64,000 bases of DNA from Archilochus colubris (lineage: Eukaryota > Chordata > Aves > Apodiformes > Trochilidae). Positions 61,401-62,725 of the stretch are shown one piece after another (the stretch's first letter is position 1; every line of letters begins with the position of its first letter). The position numbers were made by a program, and so were the translations under genes. Where the stretch lies: contig CM041085.1 of NCBI GenBank assembly GCA_023079485.1, forward strand, positions 91,585,115-91,649,114, read 5' to 3'. The notes under the pieces were generated by a model. It was not told where the DNA came from, searched no databases, and was given only the letters and a program-made list of their open reading frames with translations.

Positions 61401-61749
61401 GAGGTTGCCAAAGACTAAGGCAAGACCTGGACACCTTTTACATCCTTATGTCTAATACTGATGGGTATCTTTTCTCTTTCTAGAAACCAGAAGAACTCCA
61501 AGCAGACCTGGAAGCCGAGCAGGAAGCAAGGCTGGTAGCAGGTCAAGCAGTCGCCGAGGCAGTGACGCATCAGACTTTGACATTTCAGAAATCCAGTCTG
61601 TATGCTCAGATATGTCAGAGACTGTTCCTGCTACCAGCAGACCAACACCCCGAGCAGGTTCTCGGCCAGGATCAGCCAAGCCTTCTAAAATTCCAACTCC
61701 CCAGAGAAGGCCACTAGCCAGCAAATTGGATAAGTCCTTGAAGAGATAA
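1262..61749 (+). CDS. DST: Dystonin (spectraplakin), 3' part: 40 coding exons, 5' part missing
   Basis: This span covers the C-terminal ~2116 residues of a giant cytoskeletal linker, assembled from 40 exons whose junction phases all agree. Order of domains: about fifteen spectrin repeats (residues 1-1586), linker and last rod helix (1587-1684), EF-hand pair (about 1700-1790), GAR/GAS2 domain (1791-1861), and a Ser/Arg/Gly-rich tail with SKIP at 2096-2099. From family knowledge, the rod is a spacer, EF-GAR binds microtubules and SxIP binds EB1. The N-terminal actin-binding and plakin parts and all promoters lie upstream of the window. DST rather than MACF1 is inferred from the pre-EF linker and the C-terminus (SKIPTPQ, LDKS-KR). 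No frameshift or internal stop was seen in any exon. Confidence 0.9.
1675..2001 (+). CDS. DST: DST exon 2: spectrin repeat helices B-C plus next helix A
   Basis: The longest internal exon here: 109 codons (residues 55-163), phase 0 at both ends, acceptor ATATAG, donor CTG|GTATTT. It begins ALEDDVLAH, as helix B does in this family, and later contains the helix A signature [10 protein letters not shown] of the following repeat. At 109 residues it equals about one spectrin repeat, shifted out of register with the repeat boundary. Confidence 0.93.
2174..2258 (+). CDS. DST: DST exon 3: spectrin repeat, helix B part
   Basis: It has 85 nt and ends after the first base of a Gly codon that is completed in exon 4. 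Acceptor TGTTAG, donor ACAG|GTGAGA. The peptide [14 protein letters not shown] is a charged amphipathic helix. The exon is too short to identify alone; its place between two rod exons and the matching split Gly codon support it. Confidence 0.88.
2259..3238 (+). other. Intron 3
   Basis: AT-rich intron of 980 nt. Short overlapping open frames on both strands around 2431-2834 resemble nothing I know. No repeat family is recognised. Confidence 0.85.
3239..3480 (+). CDS. DST: DST exon 4: spectrin repeat helices B-C and next helix A
   Basis: It has 242 nt; with exon 3 it makes exactly 109 codons (residues 164-272), the same size as exon 2. Acceptor ATTTTAG, donor AAAAA|GTAGGT. Helix C features include [11 protein letters not shown], and the next helix A is marked by [10 protein letters not shown]. 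It ends ERQK. The equal 109-codon sizes of exon 2 and exons 3+4 suggest an intron was gained or lost in one of the copies. Confidence 0.93.
3481..4483 (+). other. Intron 4
   Basis: AT-rich intron of 1003 nt. No exon, RNA gene or mobile element is recognised. Confidence 0.85.
4484..4690 (+). CDS. DST: DST exon 5: spectrin repeat helices B-C
   Basis: It has 69 codons (residues 273-341), phase 0 at both ends, acceptor TTTTTTCAG, donor CAACAG|GTACTA. It begins [16 protein letters not shown] and contains a helix C stretch with [13 protein letters not shown]. The [10 protein letters not shown] segment joins helices B and C. A 153-codon open frame on the opposite strand (4392-4853) is only a shadow of this exon. 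Confidence 0.93.
4691..7870 (+). other. Intron 5, 3.2 kb
   Basis: Large AT-rich intron. The only structure noted is a 14-bp perfect palindrome at 6284-6297 (ATATCCATGGATAT). I see no additional in-frame exon: the peptides on either side join as consecutive parts of one spectrin repeat. Confidence 0.8.
7871..7990 (+). CDS. DST: DST exon 6: spectrin repeat helix A
   Basis: It has 40 codons (residues 342-381), phase 0, acceptor CATTTAG, donor CAAAAG|GTAAAA. The helix A signature [10 protein letters not shown] is clear. It ends LQVQK, equivalent to the HK-type boundary of other helix A exons. Confidence 0.92.
8201..8308 (+). CDS. DST: DST exon 7: spectrin repeat helix B
   Basis: It has 36 codons (residues 382-417), phase 0, acceptor TTTCAAG, donor ATAAAG|GTAAAG. 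The peptide starts [14 protein letters not shown], the usual start of helix B, and ends TEEEKQTIK. The short 210-nt intron before it and matching phase support it. Confidence 0.9.
8309..10000 (+). other. Intron 7
   Basis: AT-rich intron of 1.7 kb with a short CA run (8824-8834) and a short TA run (8853-8870). No gene is recognised. Confidence 0.85.
10001..10219 (+). CDS. DST: DST exon 8: spectrin repeat helix C and next helix A
   Basis: It has 73 codons (residues 418-490), phase 0, acceptor TTTTACAG, donor [25 protein letters not shown] is helix C, followed by [18 protein letters not shown], a Trp-rich helix A of the next repeat. It ends EEHR, the recurrent splice position after a helix A/B His-basic pair. 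Confidence 0.94.
10220..13259 (+). other. Intron 8, 3.0 kb
   Basis: Mostly unique-looking AT-rich DNA. A stretch around 12240-12350 is richer in G and C and may be a decayed interspersed repeat, but I cannot name a family. No exon is seen. Confidence 0.75.
13260..13463 (+). CDS. DST: DST exon 9: spectrin repeat helices B-C
   Basis: It has 68 codons (residues 491-558), phase 0, acceptor TGTTATAG, donor CCCAG|GTATTA. It opens [17 protein letters not shown] (helix B) and closes with [16 protein letters not shown] (helix C). This completes the repeat whose helix A lies in exon 8. Confidence 0.94.
13464..16259 (+). other. Intron 9, 2.8 kb
   Basis: Very AT-rich intron with no recognised exon or mobile element. 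The last ~120 nt are open in the frame of exon 10, which makes exon 10 look longer than it is. The pyrimidine tract before 16259 marks the true acceptor. Confidence 0.82.
16260..16491 (+). CDS. DST: DST exon 10: divergent spectrin repeat
   Basis: It has 232 nt and ends after one base of an Ala codon. Acceptor TTCCAG, donor TAAAG|GTAGTA. It begins [19 protein letters not shown], where the usual Trp of helix A is absent, then [20 protein letters not shown] typical of helix B-C. The lack of Trp in this repeat agrees with my recollection of the same repeat in MACF1. Confidence 0.93.
16492..16844 (+). other. Intron 10
   Basis: 353 nt, AT-rich. Nothing is recognised. Confidence 0.85.
16845..17071 (+). 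CDS. DST: DST exon 11: spectrin repeat helix C and next helix A
   Basis: It has 227 nt; its first two bases complete the Ala codon of exon 10, and the two exons together give 153 codons (residues 559-711). Acceptor TGTTTAG, donor [25 protein letters not shown] is helix [18 protein letters not shown] is helix A of the next repeat. Confidence 0.93.
17072..17767 (+). other. Intron 11
   Basis: 696 nt, AT-rich. No gene or repeat is recognised. Confidence 0.85.
17768..17890 (+). CDS. DST: DST exon 12: spectrin repeat helix B
   Basis: It has 41 codons (residues 712-752), phase 0, acceptor CTTGTAG, donor GATGAG|GTATGG. It starts [16 protein letters not shown] and ends VNKSIDE. It is too short to appear as a long open frame. 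Its place and phase between exons 11 and 13, and the family pattern, identify it. Confidence 0.9.
17891..18622 (+). other. Intron 12
   Basis: 732 nt, AT-rich. Nothing is recognised. Confidence 0.85.
18623..18724 (+). CDS. DST: DST exon 13: spectrin repeat helix C
   Basis: It has 34 codons (residues 753-786), phase 0, acceptor TTTGCAG, donor TTGCAG|GTAAGC. The peptide [18 protein letters not shown] is a strong spectrin helix C signature with two Trp residues, followed by [10 protein letters not shown] leading into the next helix A. Confidence 0.93.
18725..20777 (+). other. Intron 13 with a CR1 fragment
   Basis: A 2.1-kb intron. It holds one antisense CR1 remnant (20207-20382). The rest is AT-rich with no recognised feature. 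Confidence 0.85.
20207..20382 (-). mobile_element. CR1 LINE 3'-end fragment
   Basis: The run CATAGAGTCACAGAATGG followed by TTGGAAGGGGCCTTGAAGA, AACCCCCCTGC and CCCCATCCAGCCTGGC is the reverse complement of the 3' end of avian CR1 elements. The element lies antisense to DST and is truncated at its 5' side, as usual for CR1. The far boundary is approximate. Open frames overlapping it are not genes. Confidence 0.9.
20778..20879 (+). CDS. DST: DST exon 14: spectrin repeat helix A
   Basis: It has 34 codons (residues 787-820), phase 0, acceptor TTTTTAG, donor CTTAAG|GTATGA. It encodes [16 protein letters not shown] (helix A) and ends QQTEELK. It is short and easily missed; the Trp signature, phase and position support it. 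Confidence 0.92.
20880..21780 (+). other. Intron 14
   Basis: 901 nt, AT-rich, ending in a T-rich tract before CATAG. Nothing else is recognised. Confidence 0.85.
21781..21954 (+). CDS. DST: DST exon 15: spectrin repeat helices B-C
   Basis: It has 58 codons (residues 821-878), phase 0, acceptor TTCCATAG, donor [31 protein letters not shown] is helix B and [15 protein letters not shown] is helix C. It leads directly into the HKLEGAL start of exon 16. Confidence 0.94.
21955..22779 (+). other. Intron 15
   Basis: 825 nt, AT-rich, with a T-rich acceptor tract. Nothing else is recognised. Confidence 0.85.
22780..22935 (+). CDS. DST: DST exon 16: spectrin repeat helix A
   Basis: It has 52 codons (residues 879-930), phase 0, acceptor ACTATAG, donor [32 protein letters not shown] leads into the helix A signature [10 protein letters not shown], ending AKHH. 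This is the first of a run of regular two-exon repeats: a helix A exon followed by a helix B-C exon. Confidence 0.95.
22936..24872 (+). other. Intron 16, 1.9 kb
   Basis: AT-rich intron with poly-A runs at about 23150-23164 and 23914-23932 and a T-rich run near 24600-24617. No gene is recognised. Confidence 0.85.
24873..25070 (+). CDS. DST: DST exon 17: spectrin repeat helices B-C
   Basis: It has 66 codons (residues 931-996), phase 0, acceptor ATTGTAG, donor ATCCAG|GTGAAC. It starts [16 protein letters not shown], like exon 2's ALEDDVLAH, and ends with the helix C pattern [19 protein letters not shown]. Confidence 0.95.
25071..25600 (+). other. Intron 17 with an AT-rich degenerate tandem repeat
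   Basis: 530 nt. It contains a cluster of GCCTACATATATAC-like units at 25280-25385 (listed separately). The rest is AT-rich without features. Confidence 0.85.
25280..25385. repeat. Degenerate ATATATGCCTAC repeats with a terminal hairpin
   Basis: The motif GCCTA recurs five times, each preceded by an AT-alternating stretch, with irregular spacing of about 16-26 nt. The last unit forms an inverted repeat with 11-bp arms (TATATATGCCT at 25360-25370, AGGCATATATA at 25375-25385) and a 4-nt loop. It is probably a local slippage expansion. Confidence 0.75.
25601..25729 (+). CDS. DST: DST exon 18: spectrin repeat helix A
   Basis: It has 43 codons (residues 997-1039), phase 0, acceptor AATTCAG, donor [31 protein letters not shown] is helix A with its Trp-Leu pair, followed by [15 protein letters not shown]. 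It ends NTHM. Confidence 0.95.
25730..28802 (+). other. Intron 18, 3.1 kb
   Basis: AT-rich intron. A-run at about 26753-26763 and a TTATTATTATT stretch near 27291-27306. Several short open frames show no recognisable protein. The two sides join within one spectrin repeat, so no exon is missing. Confidence 0.82.
28803..28973 (+). CDS. DST: DST exon 19: spectrin repeat helices B-C
   Basis: It has 57 codons (residues 1040-1096), phase 0, acceptor TTATTTAG, donor [32 protein letters not shown] is helix [20 protein letters not shown] is helix C. It is hidden from long-frame searches because stops flank it closely. Confidence 0.93.
28974..30341 (+). other. Intron 19
   Basis: 1.4 kb, AT-rich, with a short TGCATGCATGCAT run near 29043. 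Nothing else is recognised. Confidence 0.85.
30342..30497 (+). CDS. DST: DST exon 20: spectrin repeat helix A
   Basis: It has 52 codons (residues 1097-1148), phase 0, acceptor CTTTACAG, donor [32 protein letters not shown] leads into [10 protein letters not shown] (helix A); it ends DEHK. It has the same length and layout as exon 16. Confidence 0.95.
30725..30931 (+). CDS. DST: DST exon 21: spectrin repeat helices B-C
   Basis: It has 69 codons (residues 1149-1217), phase 0, acceptor TTTTCAAG, donor [29 protein letters not shown] is helix [20 protein letters not shown] and DDARKRAKQ form helix C. It matches a highly conserved spectraplakin segment. Confidence 0.96.
30932..32613 (+). other. 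Intron 21 with a 13-bp hairpin
   Basis: 1.7 kb. It holds a perfect inverted repeat at 31587-31621. Open frames at 31286-31557 and 32329-32538 are not recognisable proteins. Confidence 0.8.
31587..31621. repeat. Perfect 13-bp inverted repeat, 9-nt loop
   Basis: The arms are GTGAACATGACCA (31587-31599) and TGGTCATGTTCAC (31609-31621), with the 9-nt loop between. It would form a stem-loop in the DST pre-mRNA. No flanking conserved elements are seen, so its role is unknown. Confidence 0.85.
32614..32733 (+). CDS. DST: DST exon 22: spectrin repeat helix A
   Basis: It has 40 codons (residues 1218-1257), phase 0, acceptor TCCTGCAG, donor [31 protein letters not shown] is helix A; the exon ends AQHK. 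Confidence 0.95.
32734..36687 (+). other. Intron 22, 4.0 kb (longest)
   Basis: It contains a 26-nt A run at 34686-34711 and a 17-nt T run at 35441-35457, plus a 10-11-bp tandem duplication near 33728 (TTTCATGATG twice). No exon or complete mobile element is recognised. Confidence 0.82.
34686..34711. repeat. Poly-A run of 26
   Basis: Uninterrupted A26. It could be a plain mononucleotide repeat or the tail of an old retroposed sequence. No parent gene is recognisable just upstream. Confidence 0.9.
36688..36857 (+). CDS. DST: DST exon 23: spectrin repeat helices B-C
   Basis: It has 170 nt and ends after two bases of an Arg codon. Acceptor GATATAG, donor [29 protein letters not shown] is helix [18 protein letters not shown] is helix C. 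Its phase-2 donor matches the phase of exon 24. Confidence 0.95.
37155..37314 (+). CDS. DST: DST exon 24: spectrin repeat helix A
   Basis: It has 160 nt; the first base completes the Arg codon of exon 23 (AG|A). Together exons 23 and 24 make 110 codons (residues 1258-1367). Acceptor CTCCCAG, donor [31 protein letters not shown] leads into [10 protein letters not shown]; the exon ends DNHK. A 16-nt A run lies just beyond the donor (37323-37338). Confidence 0.95.
37315..38706 (+). other. Intron 24
   Basis: 1.4 kb, starting with an A16 run at 37323-37338. Nothing else is recognised. Confidence 0.85.
38707..38901 (+). CDS. DST: DST exon 25: spectrin repeat helices B-C
   Basis: It has 65 codons (residues 1368-1432), phase 0, acceptor TGCCTAG, donor [30 protein letters not shown] is helix [19 protein letters not shown] is helix C. 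Confidence 0.95.
38902..40079 (+). other. Intron 25 with a 17-bp tandem duplication
   Basis: 1.2 kb. It holds the duplication at 39307-39340. An antisense 144-codon open frame at 39253-39687 overlaps it and resembles no known protein. Confidence 0.82.
39307..39340. repeat. 17-bp perfect tandem duplication
   Basis: ACAGTGCATGGTAAAGT occurs twice in direct contact, followed by a partial third start (ACACTGCAG). The identity of the two copies points to a recent duplication. Confidence 0.9.
40080..40208 (+). CDS. DST: DST exon 26: spectrin repeat helix A
   Basis: It has 43 codons (residues 1433-1475), phase 0, acceptor CTTAACAG, donor [31 protein letters not shown] is helix A; the exon ends DQHR. 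Confidence 0.95.
40209..43630 (+). other. Intron 26, 3.4 kb
   Basis: It holds an A15 run (41721-41735) and a 62-nt T-rich tract with GTTTGTTTG interruptions (42866-42927). A stretch near 41594-41630 loosely resembles a CR1 3' end but is too short to call. No exon is recognised. Confidence 0.8.
42866..42927. repeat. T-rich simple repeat
   Basis: About 62 nt of T with scattered G on the plus strand. It makes both overlapping open frames here low-complexity artefacts. Confidence 0.9.
43631..43774 (+). CDS. DST: DST exon 27: spectrin repeat helices B-C
   Basis: It has 48 codons (residues 1476-1523), phase 0, acceptor TGCTTTAG, donor [31 protein letters not shown] is helix [17 protein letters not shown] starts helix C. 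Unlike the preceding repeats, helix C continues into the next exon. Confidence 0.96.
43775..44606 (+). other. Intron 27
   Basis: 832 nt, AT-rich. Nothing is recognised. Confidence 0.85.
44607..44795 (+). CDS. DST: DST exon 28: end of helix C and last canonical helix A
   Basis: It has 63 codons (residues 1524-1586), phase 0, acceptor TATCAAG, donor [31 protein letters not shown] completes helix [11 protein letters not shown] is helix A of the last repeat, ending AEHQ. The intron position inside helix C differs from the regular two-exon pattern upstream. Confidence 0.96.
44796..45586 (+). other. Intron 28
   Basis: 791 nt with a short AAT/AGT trinucleotide-rich run near 45053-45090. Nothing else is recognised. 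Confidence 0.85.
45587..45716 (+). CDS. DST: DST exon 29: last repeat helix B and start of linker
   Basis: It has 130 nt and ends after one base of an Arg codon; donor GGAA|GTAAGT, acceptor [26 protein letters not shown] is helix [12 protein letters not shown] then starts a Pro-rich linker ending DKGRAG. A second GTAA lies four bases downstream (45721), but only the first donor keeps the frame with exon 30. Confidence 0.93.
45717..46503 (+). other. Intron 29
   Basis: 787 nt. An 89-codon frame at 46098-46367 and its antisense counterpart resemble no protein. Nothing else is recognised. Confidence 0.83.
46504..46667 (+). CDS. DST: DST exon 30: linker and last rod helix
   Basis: It has 164 nt; its first two bases complete an Arg codon. 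Exons 29+30 give 98 codons (residues 1587-1684). Acceptor TTAACAG, donor GAAGAG|GTCAGA. A Pro/Ser linker ([12 protein letters not shown]) is followed by [19 protein letters not shown] and [14 protein letters not shown], the final helix C. The linker differs from the MACF1 linker as I recall it, which supports DST. Confidence 0.94.
46668..47028 (+). other. Intron 30 with long T tract before acceptor
   Basis: 361 nt. Its last 44 nt are almost pure T (46985-47022), broken by GGTTGG, followed by ATTAAG|CTG. This is an unusually long acceptor pyrimidine tract and a probable length-variable site. Confidence 0.88.
47029..47191 (+). CDS. DST: DST exon 31: EF hand 1
   Basis: It has 163 nt and ends after one base of a Lys codon; acceptor ATTAAG, donor [29 protein letters not shown] leads to EF hand 1, whose 12-residue loop [12 protein letters not shown] is at 47131-47166 (residues 1719-1730). 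The loop has all usual Ca2+ ligand positions (D, D, D, a backbone position, E at 12). This module joins the rod to the GAR domain. Confidence 0.97.
47192..48613 (+). other. Intron 31
   Basis: 1.4 kb. The only structure noted is a 16-bp perfect palindrome CACCATGGCCATGGTG at 47786-47801. No gene is recognised. Confidence 0.83.
48614..48768 (+). CDS. DST: DST exon 32: EF hand 2
   Basis: It has 155 nt; the first two bases complete a Lys codon. Exons 31+32 give 106 codons (residues 1685-1790). Acceptor TCTTTCAG, donor GATGAG|GTACAT. The second EF loop [12 protein letters not shown] lies at 48661-48696 (residues 1755-1766) and is canonical. [15 protein letters not shown] follows. Confidence 0.97.
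48939..49013 (+). CDS. DST: DST exon 33: start of GAR (GAS2) domain
   Basis: It has 25 codons (residues 1791-1815), phase 0, acceptor TTTGCAG, donor [32 protein letters not shown] opens the GAS2-related domain with its conserved Cys-x-Cys. This domain binds and stabilises microtubules in spectraplakins. Confidence 0.96.
49014..49868 (+). other. Intron 33
   Basis: 855 nt. Near its end ACTAAT (about 49830) is a plausible branch point, followed by the pyrimidine tract before the microexon. Open frames at 49283-49538 are unrelated to known proteins. Confidence 0.83.
49869..49886 (+). CDS. DST: DST exon 34: 18-nt microexon in the GAR domain
   Basis: The six codons FFLGNQ (residues 1816-1821) are flanked by CTTATCAG and GTATAA. 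Both flanking exons are phase 0. The GAR domain of this family reads DNKYR-FFLGNQ-FGDSQQ, so the six residues are needed for an intact domain. It is far too short for open-frame detection. A pyrimidine-rich tract (49915-49963) starts about 29 nt after the donor. Confidence 0.95.
49915..49963 (+). promoter_or_regulatory. Pyrimidine-rich intronic tract downstream of the microexon
   Basis: About 49 nt of T and C start 29 nt past the microexon donor. U-rich tracts just downstream of weak 5' splice sites can recruit TIA-type proteins and U1. That role here is an inference from position alone. Confidence 0.5.
50601..50722 (-). mobile_element. CR1 LINE 3'-end fragment
   Basis: TAGAATCATAGAATGACC, then AAAGATCATCTAGTTCCAAC, CCCCCCTGCATGGCCAGGGA, and CACTAGACCACAGGTTG, is the reverse complement of the CR1 3' end. 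Severely 5'-truncated and antisense to DST. The inner boundary is approximate. Confidence 0.92.
52997..53114 (+). CDS. DST: DST exon 35: rest of GAR domain
   Basis: It has 118 nt and ends after one base of the next codon; acceptor ATTGCAG, donor [30 protein letters not shown], then [18 protein letters not shown], is the highly conserved core of the GAS2-related domain. The single leftover G can join either exon 36 (Val) or exon 37 (Ala), so exon 36 can be skipped in frame. Confidence 0.96.
53115..55145 (+). other. Intron 35, 2.0 kb
   Basis: AT-rich. Open frames on both strands at 53430-53832 show no known family. No repeat is recognised. Confidence 0.82.
55146..55214 (+). CDS. DST: DST exon 36: 69-nt in-frame cassette after the GAR domain
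   Basis: Acceptor TTTTTTCTAG, donor TATAG|GTTGGC. It adds 23 codons, starting [16 protein letters not shown] and continuing to PTI. The 69-nt length and equal phases on both sides allow inclusion or skipping. I recall the His-rich segment in DST isoforms and not in MACF1. A CU-rich stretch follows the donor (55231-55295). Confidence 0.88.
   Translation, partial: FIITGVKCYVRNQTLQLPLSLL
55215..55979 (+). other. Intron 36
   Basis: 765 nt, starting with a CU-rich tract (listed separately). The rest is AT-rich with no recognised feature. Confidence 0.85.
55231..55295 (+). promoter_or_regulatory. CU-rich intronic tract after cassette exon 36
   Basis: It holds repeated CTCCTCCTCCTC, TCTCCTCTCTCTTC and TTTCCTTCC stretches immediately downstream of a cassette donor. 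Such tracts are typical binding sites of PTB-family splicing repressors. The function here is inferred. Confidence 0.5.
55980..56179 (+). CDS. DST: DST exon 37: Arg/Ser-rich tail start
   Basis: It has 200 nt; the first two bases complete an Ala codon; donor CCGAAG|GTAAGG, acceptor [27 protein letters not shown] is followed by [19 protein letters not shown], a basic Ser/Arg-rich stretch, then an Ala/Gln-rich part ending TSTPK. In this family the basic tail next to the GAR domain contributes to microtubule binding and is a target of phosphorylation. Confidence 0.95.
56180..56619 (+). other. Intron 37
   Basis: 440 nt with an (ATTCTTTA)3 tandem at 56356-56379. Its end is open in the frame of exon 38, making that exon look longer; CGCATACAG at 56611-56619 is the acceptor. 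Confidence 0.83.
56356..56379. repeat. Three 8-bp tandem units
   Basis: ATTCTTTA is repeated three times; the last copy ends ...TTTAG. Confidence 0.85.
56620..56730 (+). CDS. DST: DST exon 38: 111-nt in-frame cassette in the tail
   Basis: It has 37 codons (residues 1951-1987), phase 0 at both ends; acceptor GCATACAG, donor [30 protein letters not shown], then a Thr/Ser/Pro-rich end ([11 protein letters not shown]). I recall a [14 protein letters not shown] segment in some DST isoforms. Exons 37 and 39 can also join directly in frame, so it is probably optional. Confidence 0.86.
56731..59404 (+). other. Intron 38, 2.7 kb
   Basis: It contains a strong decoy acceptor: a T15C5 tract at 57031-57050 followed by AG. 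Other open frames (58039-58569 on both strands) are not recognisable. No mobile element is recognised. Confidence 0.82.
59405..59528 (+). CDS. DST: DST exon 39: tail segment
   Basis: It has 124 nt and ends after one base of a Glu codon; acceptor TGCATAG, donor [32 protein letters not shown], then [20 protein letters not shown]. The GTPIQGSK start is characteristic of DST tails. A12 and T-rich runs lie just upstream in the intron. Confidence 0.94.
59529..61483 (+). other. Intron 39, 2.0 kb, with a sense CR1
   Basis: The last coding intron. It carries a CR1 copy in the sense orientation (about 59945-60447). The other open frames belong to this element or are chance. Confidence 0.85.
59945..60447 (+). 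mobile_element. CR1 LINE 3' part, sense orientation
   Basis: Phrases of the CR1 3' region can be read: GGTACAAAGATGGTCTAGGA, CTGGAGAAGAGAAGGCTGAG, CTTTACTGTGAGGGTGACAG, CAGAGAGGTTGTGGAATCTC, and the end TCCCTTCCAAC...ATTCTGTGATTCTGC. It is about 500 nt, the longest of the three, and no reverse transcriptase frame remains. The 5' edge is approximate. Confidence 0.88.
61484..61749 (+). CDS. DST: DST exon 40: terminal exon with SxIP motif and stop
   Basis: Acceptor TTTCTAG; the first two bases complete a Glu codon; stop TAA at 61747-61749. [19 protein letters not shown] is a Gly-Ser-Arg repeat, followed by [19 protein letters not shown] and a second basic Pro/Ser region. SKIP (61684-61695, residues 2096-2099) within KPSKIPTPQ is the EB1-binding SxIP motif; known spectraplakins use it to track growing microtubule ends. 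The protein ends [10 protein letters not shown]. Ser/Arg repeats here are known kinase-regulated sites in the paralogue. Confidence 0.97.
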
Positions 61750-62070
61750 TATGATTGGCTCCACGAAGGTCTTTTCCTTTTTGCATTAAGTATTTAAGTT
61801 CGTAAGATGTAAAATATTATGTAGAAATTATTGTGAAATATCACAAGAGGTGGATTTTTAATTCTGCAGATGGCCTTATCTGTGTATTTGTCTTCTTATT
61901 TTATGTGTATAATTTTTGTCAGATTTCATTTTGTTTATGCCATATCCTGTGAGAAAGGGGAAGAGTTTTAATGTAAACTAACAGTTGTACACAGTAATGT
62001 GTAGAAAGTACACTAAGAGTAATTGCCGAATGTACAGTGTACTGAATGTACAGTAAGTCTCTACAACCTG

Positions 62071-62076
62071 AATAAA
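62071..62076 (+). terminator. Polyadenylation signal candidate 1
   Basis: AATAAA, 322 nt after the stop codon. The downstream sequence (CCTATTGTTATGTC) is moderately GU-rich. It would give a short 3' UTR. Confidence 0.45.
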
Positions 62077-62522
62077 ATAGACCTATTGTTATGTCATTAG
62101 TTAACAGTAAAGGATACCTCATTATTTTCTTTAAAAAAGAAAAAGAGAATACTAAAAAGCCAAAAGACACAATTACACATTTTGAGCTAACTAAACAAAC
62201 ACTGAAGGACGTCCATCAAAACTGCTAAGGAATAGAAACCCACATTCACAATACCCTTATTTATACAGCATCCCTCAGAGAACTCACAGAGTTAATTAAG
62301 CACTTGCCAGTAATATGATACTCCAATACCTTGCAGCATTTCTGTGCCATTGCTTTCAATGAGGCCAGACACATTCTGGATATCTGAACTATTATTCTGT
62401 AAGAATATCAATATAAAGTGCATTCATGTAAATGTGAGGTTTTCTTTTGCTTGAGTGGATGGTAGCACTGTATCATTGAACTCATTTTGTATCAAAGCAA
62501 TTTTGCTTGCAGAAAGCTCTGA

Positions 62523-62528
62523 AATAAA
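62523..62528 (+). terminator. Polyadenylation signal candidate 2
   Basis: AATAAA in GAAATAAACATG, followed within 20-45 nt by a U-rich stretch (TTTATTTCTATTGTATTTC), the usual downstream element. Confidence 0.6.
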
Positions 62529-62703
62529 CATGTCCCTTAACTTTATTTCTATTGTATTTCTTATTTCACAGGAAGATAATTTTCTGCATTATGTTTTAGG
62601 GCATATATAATTTCAGATGACCAATAATTACCATAGTAACATAGGCTTTAATGTAATTTACCATTATCAGCAATCAGATTTTGGTTAGCTACTGTATTTG
62701 TTT

Positions 62704-62709
62704 AATAAA
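62704..62709 (+). terminator. Polyadenylation signal candidate 3
   Basis: AATAAA in GTTTAATAAAACAC, with GU/U-rich TATGTAATTATTTTGTCG about 35-50 nt downstream. This is the last signal before featureless sequence. Confidence 0.55.
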
Positions 62710-62725
62710 ACACTTAAATTGCACA

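Larger units (their letters stand above)
61750..62725 (+). other. DST: DST 3' UTR (end uncertain)
   Basis: Non-coding AT-rich sequence directly after the stop. An 11-bp element GAATGTACAGT occurs twice (62028-62038 and 62044-62054). Three AATAAA signals lie at 62071, 62523 and 62704. The end is placed about 15-20 nt past the last signal and is a guess. Confidence 0.7.

Noticed and set aside
1262..61749. Assignment to MACF1 instead of DST
   Set aside because: EF-GAR and rod match both paralogues, but the pre-EF linker, the His-rich cassette, the LTRNYGKPW cassette and the C-terminus fit DST as I know it. A database search would settle it.
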